This document shows positions 20,871 to 30,836 of a stretch of 39,349 bases of DNA, piece after piece. Origin of the DNA: Ophiothrix spiculata (lineage: Eukaryota > Echinodermata > Ophiuroidea > Amphilepidida > Ophiotrichidae); assembly GCA_000969725.1 (NCBI GenBank), contig JXSR01S041725.1; one strand, written 5' to 3'. Position 1 is the first letter of the stretch; each line of letters starts with the position of its first letter. The notes under the pieces were generated by a model. That model was not told the DNA's origin, ran no database searches, and was given only the letters and a program-made list of their open reading frames with translations. The position numbers and the translations under genes are program-made.

Positions 20871-20980
20871 TACTGCTCATACGGGCTGGAAGGTCACACA
20901 TTCCATTTGCCGCTATTTACTGGAATATTATCTGACAATTTACAAATTTATGCACGAACAATTATACGCCGGGAAAGTTG

Positions 20981-20988
20981 TGACGTCA
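20981..20988. promoter_or_regulatory. CRE/ATF consensus upstream of THAP-like frame
   Basis: TGACGTCA lies about 145 bases before the ATG of the THAP-like frame, in a GC-richer stretch that also contains CACGTG (21011-21016). This could be the leader or promoter of that gene or mobile element. Transcription is not shown. Confidence 0.3.
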
Positions 20989-21133
20989 TAATTTATGCAC
21001 ATCACCCAACACGTGCGTTTTGGACCCAAACAAACGGTGTGACCATTTTTGCCACACTTTAAGTCTATGGGGAAAAAAGTCCGACTCCGATTTTATACCA
21101 TAACTTTCGCCTAAAACAAAAATAAGGGAAAAC

Positions 21134-21328
21134 ATGCCGGCCTATTATGCTGAAGTTTGTGATTACAAGCCACGACGGGATCCCTGCCGTTATTTTCGTC
21201 TTCCAACCGAGAAAAATCAGTCTGAATTGTATGTTTACGTGATTGCTGTCGTCTTCGTTCGGTACAAAGCTATTACCAATACATACGTATTTCTAACAAG
21301 TGCCCAATGCTGCCCATTAATAAAATAG
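21134..21328 (+). pseudogene. Degenerate THAP-type zinc-finger reading frame
   Basis: The 64-residue frame opens MPAYYAEVCDYKPRRD and continues to YFRLPTEKNQ. THAP domains are C2CH zinc fingers for DNA binding, beginning near an initiator Met, with CxxxxC, then a conserved F-x-x-P. Here the first zinc cysteine position is Tyr5 (TAT, one step from TGT). Cys9 and the F-R-L-P at residues 21-24 are present, while the Trp and the later C-x-x-H are missing or unrecognisable. Two readings fit: a decayed single-exon domain, or a first exon ending at the donor-like GTATGT (21226), in phase 2 just after the F-x-x-P motif. The repetitive leader (family B) favours a relic of a P-element-like transposon, whose transposases start with THAP domains. 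The assignment rests on pattern recognition only. Confidence 0.4.
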
Positions 21329-21777
21329 AGCATCAAAGTTGGACACATCTTGCTAAAACTTGGTTGGAAAAGCGCGGATGGTACCGATTGTTTCCAAACA
21401 GTGGGTACAATTTTCGTAGCAAAGAAAGTACCGTGAATAGAACATCCGCTGCAAACATTCGAACCATAATCATGATAATTAAACGATCGATTGAATTGCT
21501 ACTTCAGATTCTTGACAAGCAATTGAGCGGCAGATGGATTGATGCTTTGATCAATCTTTGTTGTGATTCCTTCTCATCTATTTATTCCGAGGTACTCCTC
21601 ACATTCATCATCGCCAGTCCGTTTTACTTTGTGTTTTATGTATCATACTGATATTGAAAGTGGCTCTTCATTTATAAGGATTCATTAAATGAGATAGAAA
21701 AAACTATTTAGCAAAAAGATACCGTAATACCCAGATTCCTTGTTTTTTAACGTTCTAAATTACAACGATGATATGAA
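21329..21777. other. Unassigned; open frame downstream of THAP relic
   Basis: A plus-strand frame at 21307-21651 (114 codons) continues in another phase after the THAP-like stop. It contains a basic, tryptophan-rich stretch (WTHLAKTWLEKRGWYR) and a hydrophobic end. I recognise no family. It could be frameshifted remains of the same element or chance. Confidence 0.3.
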
Positions 21778-24000
21778 AGGGTGTCAAATGATATGGTCCA
21801 TTGCAAAATAATCTCAAATTGCCGTAATTCCACTTGATTACTTACAGGTGTTGCACGATTGCTGAACTAGTAATGATGACTGTCAAATGAAATGGAAGAG
21901 CTGCGATGCGTTGAGAAACAGGTATGAGATTATTTGATACCTAAATTAGAATGTGGTAACTTGAATTCGAGTGCAACCAATAAATCCTGGCTAAGCTTAA
22001 ATATGAATTTAATCCTGACACAATTAGTATCACCGTTGTTGGTATACATACATTTCTTGATCATTTGAAAAATAATGTATATATAAGTAAGTTTAAACCA
22101 ACCAAAACATACCTTATATTTGAATAAATATAACTCAAGTAACACTTGCAAATTGAATTGAAAGTTTGTCTTTTGTCTCAAAATGTGAGAAATTGTAGAC
22201 AATAACATCAAATCGGTTGAAAATCAAATAAGGCGCCTATGATATGACTTATATTTTCAAATTGGTCAAAATAAAGATAAAAAATCGAAGCCAATGGATT
22301 TTTCTGAGTTAAATGATGCATAAACATTTAACTCACACAAGTATATTTAGCAAATTGAAACAAATATTTGTTTTTGTATCAAATAATGCAAGTAAGGCAC
22401 ACTTCAATATGGCCTCCTCTATAAAAATAATCAGCCTGTAACTCTGAGATAAGGAGCCATTGTAAAGTGACAAAATCACAACTACGGTAGTAGGTGGTAT
22501 AAAATAACTCTATTTCATTCAATAGATCCTCTAAATATTATTTTATGTTCAAGGGGTCGATTGAAACATTTCGTTTGGGGCAATTTATTTTTTGAAAATT
22601 TTAAAAACTTAATTTCCAATGATAATTTCAATAACATTCAAGCCATATTTAAGGTATGTAGGTACAAATACATTAAAAAAAATAGTTGCCAGGTTACGAT
22701 TTTATGGGCAAAATTAATTTAAATGCACCCTTGAGAATGCGTATTTATACTACATGTAGGTACAAAAATTAAAGATTTGGAATACACAAAAACATATGTT
22801 ATTGCCACATGGACCCTTCCTGACCACTTACATATTAAATAAAATCTTGACGATTATGATTGCCCCCCCCCCCAACAAAAAAAGGGTAATTCATTGATAA
22901 TTTACTACATAAAATTATGATTACTAAACGAAAGAAAGAAGAACTATGAAACATTTTCTTTAAGCTGACATGCGCTGCATAATATAAAAAAATATGTATA
23001 ATTATTTGGTGGTGACATTACGAAGAATGAAATACTCATAATATCTTCGTTTGGTTGTCATCAAGCAACATGTGGCTTATTGATTACAATCTACCATGCA
23101 ATCTACAAGTCATGTCACAAATGGCATACATTAATTGTTGATGGCAAGCCAAAGTGGTCATTATGTATGAGTGCAACATATTGTGACAAAAGAATAGGGT
23201 TTGCATAACGAACTTAATGATAAATTTCAAAAAAATTCATAATTTGTGGAATACTCATTTGGGCTCTGGCCTTAATAACGAATACGAATTAAAACGTTGA
23301 TCAAGGTACGAATTGTGTATTAGCATGTAGCATGATTAGGCAAATTAAGCATACAAAAATCAGAAACATATCTTAACTTTAATGGAAACATACTTAGAAT
23401 GACGTAATTTTTTTATAAACAGCTTACTTCATGGAGTTTAATATTATGACAAAAATAATTAGATCATGTCCATGACTAATTATTAATTCGTCATATAACA
23501 CGTTTTTTGAATGAATTAAAATAACATTATGTTCTTTTAGTTTATTTAAAAGCGTCATCCTAATAAAACATAATTGGTTGTATGCAGATCTTTAAAGGGA
23601 TATATACCGACGTGAATTAAGCATTATAGTATTTGACATTATAGTACGTGTCACATGGACACGTGATTTGAAACAAACATTGTAAAATGCAGAGTGCCTG
23701 ATTTTTTTTAAATGTTTCATCATTTTTCAGTTTACAGTTATTTTCCAGTCCAAAAGAGGCCATTAGTTTTAATAATAAACTATTATTTCCTTTTTCCTTT
23801 CCTTCATATTTGTGTAAGAAACGACTCTATTTGCCTACTCCACACGTTGATATAAGCATGTATTTCTATATCCTCCTTTCAATGCGTAATGACATTTGTA
23901 ATAAACCATCTATAATTACATTTACAGACATGATAAATGAAAGTAGATTAGGATAAAGTAGTCGAACATAAATGAACAAATGATTCCAGTTGGCCAAAAA
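21778..24000 (+). repeat. Segmental duplication, side II
   Basis: Matching blocks are AATGATATGGTCCATTGC to ATTTGATACCT (21785-21945), CTTGACGATTATGATTGCC (22846-22864), TGACATTACG through TCATTATGTATGAGTGCAAC (23013-23177), and CAATGCGTAATGACATTTG to TTAGGATAAAGTAGTCGAAC (23880-23967). Side II carries extra DNA between blocks one and two (about 21960-22820). Families of multi-copy insertions do not explain the shared order, so one ancient duplication is likely. Confidence 0.75.
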
Positions 24001-24656
24001 TGCAATATATATCTATTTGAAATACAGGTTGTCCCAATAAAAACGCAACGAACTTTGAACTTTTCTTTTGAGAGAACAAGGCACATGCGAGCAAACGTTA
24101 TAGTAATGTAATAGAGTAGTTCATTGGCTTTTACAAGATTTTTGTTTAGTTTAATTTGGATTTCTGAATCAAAAGTTATTGCACATTTTGTAAAGACCCG
24201 AAAAATCTTGATGGTCTGATTTGTAAATCTGTAAAGATTTACCTATGGTGACGTAATGGGGTACACGTTGAATAGTATTGGAATAACATTGTTCTTTGCT
24301 AACGAAATGGCCTCGTAAACCTAGGCCTTTATTCTAACTGACCAGTGAGTATAATTGGTTAAATTATAGCTAAGTTTTAAAGCTCTATTTGAATTGCTCT
24401 CGCGAACTCTTTTTCCTTTGATCCACCCAAGAATGGAGTATTACTCTTTATCAAATTTTTCTCCTTTTTCGTTTGTTCTCGCAAACATCATAACATGTCA
24501 ATGGTAACCTGGCAGTAAATATTGCGTTTCGATTGCGTTTTCATTCTTTTGAAGGTCATTTAGATTTCCTTTGAACAGATTATTACACAGTTTACTTGGG
24601 TTTTAATTTCTGTTTGTAAAGAGTAAAGGAAAACAAGAATTTTACAACCTTTGTCA
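24001..24656. other. Unassigned DNA
   Basis: ACAGGTTGTCCCAATAAAAA with CGCAACG near 24026 looks like a transposon end, but no matching second end was found. No coding frame is supported. Confidence 0.4.
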
Positions 24657-24688
24657 TATATATATATATATTATATATATATATATAT

Positions 24689-25574
24689 GCAGCGGTGGAA
24701 ATACCCACATGATAGTCAACCCAGGGTTAGGCAACCCCGGGTTACCTAACCCTGGGTTGTCTTCCACTTAGTTTCCTATACGTAGAACATACTATTGATA
24801 GTAGTGCAAAGCAGGTAATTCATAATGTACTCAGTTGTTGTATAGCAGGTTGTACAATGTTCACCCTGTATGATCTTTACTTGCATAATTGACAACCCGA
24901 GGTTGTTAATGTAGTTTATTAGTCAACCCGGGGTAATCATAATCAGTTGAACTAACAACTTGACGTTATTAGTGAAGTTCATTTGTCAAACAGTATAATG
25001 GGCATTCCACACATAAATGGCGGGAGGAAATAATATAAACTGGAATATCTGGTCATTAGGCCATTCCGTTCATTATACTATGATGCTACAATAGCTAGCT
25101 AGCTGATCGTGATAGAAATATACATCGCTCTGGACCAGAGCTAAAATCCATACAGTTGATTGTCCGCTTTTGTATTTTTGACCTATACCCCCTGCCAAAT
25201 ATCAAACGGGTGCTGCTGTTCACCCCGGTGATCTTCTCTTGCTTGAAGTTGCTAATGAAGTTCATTTGTCAACCCAAGGTAATCATAGTCAGTTGATATA
25301 TTTTAAACCTAGGCATGTTTAATAGTAGTATAATGTTATATTTTCTACGTATACAGTCTAAACACTAAGTGGAAGACAACCTAGGGTTGTGCAATCCAGG
25401 GTTGAGCAACCATGTGGGTATTTCCACTGCTGCATATAGCTATATATATATATAAATACATACTTGTAATAGTATGTTCTACATATATAACCTAAGTGGA
25501 AGACAACCCAGGGTTAGGTAACCCGGGGTTGCCTAACCCTGGGTTGACTATCATGTGGGTATTTCCACCGCTGC
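24689..25574. mobile_element. 886-bp composite inverted-repeat element in a TA microsatellite
   Basis: The outer termini GCAGCGGTGGAAATACCCAC and its complement GTGGGTATTTCCACCGCTGC (25555-25574) begin arms of about 110 bases. These contain nested AACCCNGGGTT palindromes and pair inward to GTAGAACATACTAT. A second, more diverged right end lies at about 25350-25433. Internal phrases (TTCACCC, GTCAACCC, GGTAATCATARTCAGTTGA) occur twice, near 24858-24955 and 25218-25300. TA repeats flank both sides (24657-24688 and 25575 on), so the target was probably TA-rich. No transposase is present. Confidence 0.8.
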
Positions 25575-25639
25575 ATATATATATATGTTACAAAATCTTT
25601 CAAAGACGTAATCAAGAATAAGCACACAATATATTTAGT

Positions 25640-26036
25640 TGCACAAACTAATCTCATGTTAAACTTTCATGGCAGTCTTATCTGTGTCCAGGTGCAGATT
25701 ATTCTACGATTGATTGCAGATTACTGACTGCAAGATTTAATTGTATAAACATCCTGGTTTTACTCAACAAGATTAAAATGCCATCAGAACGCCTGTTGAC
25801 CATCGGTATTCAGCTTGGAACACATGGTGCAAAATTAGAATCTCTCTCAAATCAAATAGGTAAAGGTATTAGCCACTTTTCCACATGGAAACTCATGAAA
25901 TCGTCGTTGAATCAAGAAAAAGCATTGAATAAAAATGACAAGAAAAGTCTTATAATTTTTCTTACAGAGACAATTTTCCACCAAATTTCTTACTAACCGA
26001 TTTACCCAAAGCGTTTTTCCAATAAATTATTAAATT
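25640..26036 (-). repeat. Dispersed repeat family A, long minus-strand copy
   Basis: It is the reverse complement of 2778-3170 along its length, including AACTCATGAAATCGTCGTTG and TTTCTTACTAACCGATYTAC-like segments. A 72-codon plus-strand frame (25778-25996) lies inside. In the 2778-3170 copy the same region has +1 and -1 indels and an earlier stop, so it is not a conserved gene. Confidence 0.85.
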
Positions 26037-27009
26037 AAAAAAGTTCGTTTATTGATTTTAATATCAATTATTACTCATTAGGAATATATATGGGTCATTA
26101 GGTGGATATGCTAAAAAGGTGGTGTTGTTACATTTTTTCATGGGTTCTTCAACTTAATTTGATGTAAATTCACTACTCCTTGGCCTATGGACTTGTGTAA
26201 TGTCTCATTTAAAGCTTACACTTTCTGCTATTTGTGGCAGTAATTTGATCTTCATGGGTTACATAATTTAAGAGAGACAATGGTTTGAACTTGGCAGTAC
26301 AAGGGTGGTGGTGCCTACGGATGCGGTAGATAGCCAAATTGAGACAATATCACCTTTAAGCTTTATTGATGTCTTCCAATATAAATAAGACTATTGCAAA
26401 TTGTAACTACCCATGCTTGTTGACAGTCACATGAAGTTTCTGTGACCTAAAAGCCGGTAAACCTGCTCATTGTGTATACGATACATGTACACGTGAGCTG
26501 GTATTCTGGCTCGTCGGGTTCAAAGGGTTAAGGAGCATACTGATCATAAAATTTGTGAGCAGCTTCGATATTTTGGTTAAACTTGAGGTGTGGACTTAGC
26601 CCCAAGATGGTCTGTTTAGGCATGTTTAAATGGCAGATTTACCATGGCTTGACACCAAGTCAAGTTATGGTGCCAAAGACTGATTACAATCACATATTCA
26701 TATATTCCTGCTTTGCCCCTTCTCCATGTCAATTCTGGTTTGTGTGCAAATGAGCATATTTTCTTGGTCAAATTTGCTTGTTTCGAGCTTTTGTTCTTTG
26801 GTTAATCTTTAGATACACCATTGAAATACTTTGTGAATAAATCGAATATAACTGCATTTTGAAGCATCATTTCTTGCTATAAAGGCTAACCTGTCGGAAA
26901 ATGTCCTTCCCTTATATTAAAAAAATGTATTTTGATACAACTATCATTTTATTATTTTAGATATCGTCAACAAGCCAGTAAATAAAACAGTTTACTTTAC
27001 TATTCAAAG
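26037..27009. other. Unassigned DNA between two A repeats
   Basis: No gene is recognised. The segment near 26440-26530 is slightly GC-richer. Two same-orientation A copies flank the interval, but they differ in length and share no TG...CA ends, so an LTR element is not supported. Confidence 0.45.
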
Positions 27010-27184
27010 CAAACTAATCTCATGTTAAACTTGCATGGCAGTCTTACCTATGTCCAGATGCAGATTATTGTACGATTGATTGCAGATTACTGTCTGCAAG
27101 ATTTAATTACATAAACATCCTTGTTTTACTCAACAAGATTATAATGCCATCAGAACGCCTGTTGACCATCGGTATTCAGATGGT
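27010..27184 (-). repeat. Dispersed repeat family A, short minus-strand copy
   Basis: ACTAATCTCATGTTAAACTT, GATTGATTGCAGATTACTG, AACATCCTTGTTTTACTCAA and GCCTGTTGACCATCGGTATT match the 3' half of the long copies. It stops abruptly at ATTCAGATGGTAACG, where the long copies continue. Confidence 0.85.
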
Positions 27185-27574
27185 AACGTAATACTCAACA
27201 ATTCAATTCCGTCTGAAGCCAGGTTTTATTCTGCACCAGTTTTCGTGGAAAAGTATTCATTATTCAAATAGATTTCATAGATAGAATATACGATTTAATG
27301 GCATTTCATTGATAGAATATACGATTAATGGCGAATAAAAAGTTTTCTGTAAGATATCGATTTTTCAGCATCAAATCTCCGTTCTAATCCAAAAGCGCAT
27401 TAGCGTATGAGGGTTAATAATCTAAACACGAATAATTGTTGCAAATAATTATTTGATGTACGAAAAAACTTTAAATCCGCATTTAGTCTTTCGAACCAGG
27501 ACATGTGTCGATTCTATACTTTTGCTTTTCTTAATTGCATTGAGTTCTTCAATATCACGTAGATTATGAGATTA

Positions 27575-28204
27575 CACTCTTAGAAAGAAAGTATCAAATA
27601 TGAGACAAAAAGGATCAATTTTGATCCTTTTTAGGTATCAAATATGAGCTTATCCTTTAAGGATCAAAGTGATCCCAAAAAAAGGATCAAAAATTTTGAT
27701 CCAAAAAAGGATCAAATATTTCTTATAAAAAAGACCTGCAAAAAACATCACACTGAAGTGACGCTAGCAGGGTTTGAACCCACGCCGCACTCATACCTGC
27801 TGGTAATTACGAGACCAAGACTCTAACCACTCGACCACGGGGCTGTGTGATGAAATCAACGTATTTATACATGTTACACCATAGTATACATTCCCCGCTG
27901 TGTAGCGGTAATGGGGTGTACTCAAATATGAAACAAAACATCACGTTGCATCCAAACGCGGTATCAAAATGTGAGCTCATCCTTTCCGTATCAAAGTAAA
28001 CCAGAAATACGGATCAAAACTTTGATATTGTAATCAAAAAGGATAAAAATAAAATGATCCTAAAAAAGGATCAAAAATGATCCTTGTGAATTTGATCCAT
28101 TTGTATATATTGATCCGCAAAAGGATCAAAAGTGATCCTTAAAGGATCAAAATAAAATGATCCCGCAAAAGGATCAAAAATTTGATCCCGGCCTTCTAAG
28201 AGTG
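27575..28204. mobile_element. 630-bp foldback MITE, CACTCTTA termini, GGATCAAA interior
   Basis: The left end CACTCTTAGAA and right end TTCTAAGAGTG are perfect inverted repeats flanked by TA (27573-27574 and 28205-28206). The interior repeats AAAGGATCAAA and TTTGATCCTTT in both orientations, giving nested hairpins. A tRNA-like insertion at 27761-27843 splits the arms. It shares termini and motif with the element at 35281-35521, and the terminal pattern and TA target with the one at 33630-33878. Confidence 0.9.
27761..27843 (-). mobile_element. tRNA-derived insertion inside the foldback MITE
   Basis: On the minus strand it reads GCCCCGTGGTCGAGTGGTTA, GAGTCTTGGTCTCGTAATTA and GGGTTCAAACCC. These are A-box and B-box regions of a long-variable-arm (serine/leucine-like) tRNA. 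The acceptor ends do not pair well, so a SINE head or tRNA pseudogene is more likely than a working tRNA. The copy is bracketed by CATCACAC (27746-27753) and GTGTGATG (27845-27852), a perfect 8-base inverted repeat. Confidence 0.7.
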
Positions 28205-28520
28205 TAGTTTTGAATTGCTCTTATTGAGAATTACTAGTATATTGAATCATTCTTTGGCCCTATTCATTGATTTTCCCTTTGTAATGTTAAAATAAATAAA
28301 TTCTTTTTATGTGGTTTACAAGAGTTTTACTCTTTCGGGGAGTAAAATTTTCACTCATTTACATTTAGAGAGTATACATGATAAAACCAATTACATTAAT
28401 TACCTTAGGAAACGAAACCAGCTTTGAAAGGGGCATGCTTGTAGCTTTGAATACTGGTTGGAATAAATTGTAAGATCGTTTATGAGACAAGCGGTTTCAA
28501 ATAAAACAATATCTCATAAT

Positions 28521-28705
28521 GTGAGAGCAAGAAAGTCGTATCTGCAATGGCTGCCTTGTGTTTTATTTTTTAACACCTAGTCACTAGAATTTCACATATC
28601 CCTCAAAATGTCTCTGCTATGTCAGTGGCTTTTGAAATTATATAATGTGCAATCAAAATTTATGACAAACGGCAGCTATTGCAAATACGACTTTCTTGCA
28701 CTCAC
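28521..28705. mobile_element. Family F MITE, simple copy
   Basis: The left arm GTGAGAGCAAGAAAGTCGTA, TCTGCAATGGCTGCC and right arm GGCAGCTATTGCAAATACGA, CTTTCTTGCACTCAC are inverted repeats of about 35 bases. The interior shares CCCTCAAAATGTC and GTCAGTGGCTTTTGAAATT with 10390-10797. At 185 bases it probably shows the original size of the family. Confidence 0.85.
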
Positions 28706-28744
28706 ATCACCACAAAAACATCGAATCTTTAGAATTTAGTAGTT

Positions 28745-28860
28745 CATTCATTCATTGCTTTCCTGAAGCAAATGGCCATTAGCAAAGGTGAATCACTTCG
28801 AGTCTGCATTAAAGTACTTTAGTGGGTGTGTTAATGTGTTTAATTAATTATGATTGTTTT
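28745..28860 (+). repeat. Continuation of the segmental duplication
   Basis: TTCCTGAAGCAAATGGCCAT, TAGCAAAGGTGAATCACTTC and TTAATGTGTTTAATTAAT correspond to 16970-17060. If this continues side II, more than 4 kb of insertions, including the elements at 24.7-28.7 kb, separate it from the previous matching block. Confidence 0.55.
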
Positions 28861-30639
28861 GTTTTTTCCATTTTTTTGAAGAAGCTTTAAAAACTGATAG
28901 TTTGAACGCACTTATTATCATAAGAAATGTTTGTCAATTTTCTACACAACTTTTGATTTATTCAATTTTTTTAAATATCATAATTTAAATAAAATTTAAT
29001 CTAGTAGCCAACAACTTTCCAGCTTAAATAAAAACGCTCACATATAATGACATTACCATGTTATCTAGATCCACTTTAAAGTACACTTAAAAGGGCAAAA
29101 TGTAGAGACACAGTGCAATAGTAGCCTAATGTAAATAAATAAAATCAGAAGAAAAGGTGACATTTTTTTTTCACATTGTAGGTTTGTACTTGTTGTACTT
29201 TTAATCGCAAAATTCAAGAAAGCCATATAGGTGTCAATTCACTGGTGGAAAGTGATAAAAAACGTCTATACTTTCATTATTCCATATGAAGCTAATTCAG
29301 CTTTGATGTATGCAAACCAAACCTAAACAAGTTGGTGTTATCAGGTTGGTGTACCCGTTTATATACCAATTTATTTTACAACATGAACTTGAAAACAATG
29401 TTAGATATTTCAAAGGTAAACAGAATCAACAGAGATACTGTACCGTGTAAAAGAATTTTTTATAACTGGATTCAAATTATTTAGAACGCCTTAAGGTGTT
29501 TAAACACTTTATTTAAACATAATCAAATGAAAATTTTATAATTGTATCTTGAGTTCTATTTGACAGGCTTTGATTTGATTAAACCTGTAGCGACGCATTA
29601 ATTTGAATCCCAAAGAGTTTTCATCAAGTTAATGCTGCAAAAACTCGGGTGGTGGGGGCTTTAAAGATCAGTTATACTACATCAAGGTATCTAATTGAAC
29701 GGACGTTTAAATTGCCTCAAAAATATTATTCTGTGCTAAATGTATCGTTGTCCCATCTATCTCTTACTAGTACTGTCTATATAATGGCCTATATGTTTGC
29801 TGCCTTCACCAGCTTATACAATTATATTCAAAAGCTTACTGAACGCAATGGAATAGGAAGAGTTTAAAATCTATGCACGATGAACACAATTCAACTCAAA
29901 ATATCCGAGAATGTTTGTCCTATGCCAGACTAATTTAATTGTGAAGACATCGCATGTAGAAATCCCTCATGTAGGTTAATCAAAATATTCAGATTTGTTT
30001 TGAGAGTTTATTTGATCAAATCAAAATCTTTATGCTACCGCTAAATATTCCCAGTTTACACAGTGTACTACGTGACAACAGTTTTGATTAGCTTAGAGAT
30101 ACGCAAATAAGTATGTTGTTTTCTTTAGAATTTTTAAGGTTTTTTATTCCTTTTCACCGGAATATTACGCTAGAATTTAATTGACATGTTGAATAAGATT
30201 AAAATATCACTTGATATCATTGTGTGATTTCGACAAAATCCCCCCAAAACACATTTTTTCACTTGATAGCATAACAAAACTGTGCTTTGGTAAATATTGT
30301 TTTACTCTATGAAATCTATAAACATGAGGGGGCTTTCTTATTTCTGATTTTGATATTTGAAAAAAGTCAAATATAGATTTTAAAAAATGGGCCCCACATC
30401 TCACATTTGGACATTCTCTTCGATCATTTCCTCTGCAATTCTAGTTCTTATCTTACGAATGGCAATCGACATGCCAACAATGCACAAATATCTTACCAAA
30501 TTGAAAAGTACATATGTAATAATAAAAGAGAGCTTTTGTTTAGCGCTACTAAACTTGTTAACAAGTTCTGAGAGCGCTGCTGCCTATTATTACGCTGCCG
30601 TCAGGTCACCGTCACAATCATTTCGCTTCAACTAGGAGT
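28861..30639. other. Unassigned AT-rich DNA
   Basis: Open frames at 29649-29867 (72 codons) and 30387-30635 (82 codons, rich in hydrophobic residues) have no recognisable motif. The second ends at a stop just before the SINE. Neither has convincing splice sites or a second copy to test. I leave them uncalled. Confidence 0.4.
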
Positions 30640-30836
30640 CGCCGGCCAAGCGCACATCCTATCCACACTTAGACTGTAATGTTTCCCATTACAGCTCCCC
30701 AATATCGCTCGGGTCGACGAAGCAATCGAGATTAAATGTCTTGCCCAAGGACACAATCCGTTCGCCGTAGCGGGGCTCGAACTCACGACCTACTGATTCG
30801 GAGTCCTGCGCTATTCCACTAGACCCCACGAGCCCT
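30640..30836 (-). mobile_element. tRNA-derived SINE, minus strand
   Basis: Read on the minus strand, the head (30835-30763) is GGGCTCGTGGGGTCTAGTGG, AATAGCGCAGGACTCCGAAT, then the B box GAGTTCGAGCCCC. The body follows with TGTCCTTGGGCAAGACATTT and AATCTCGATTGCTTCGTCGA. The CCTTGGGCAAG phrase is shared with the other SINEs here, although the tRNA head is a different one. It ends near GACTCCTAGTTG. Confidence 0.85.

Noticed and set aside
25778..25996. 72-codon plus-strand frame inside a family A repeat
   Set aside because: The corresponding region at 2778-3170 has a +1 and a -1 indel close together and an earlier stop, so the frame is not maintained.
25640..27184. LTR retrotransposon bounded by two same-orientation A repeats
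   Set aside because: The copies differ greatly in length and start, lack TG...CA ends, and no primer-binding site, polypurine tract or pol-like frame lies between.
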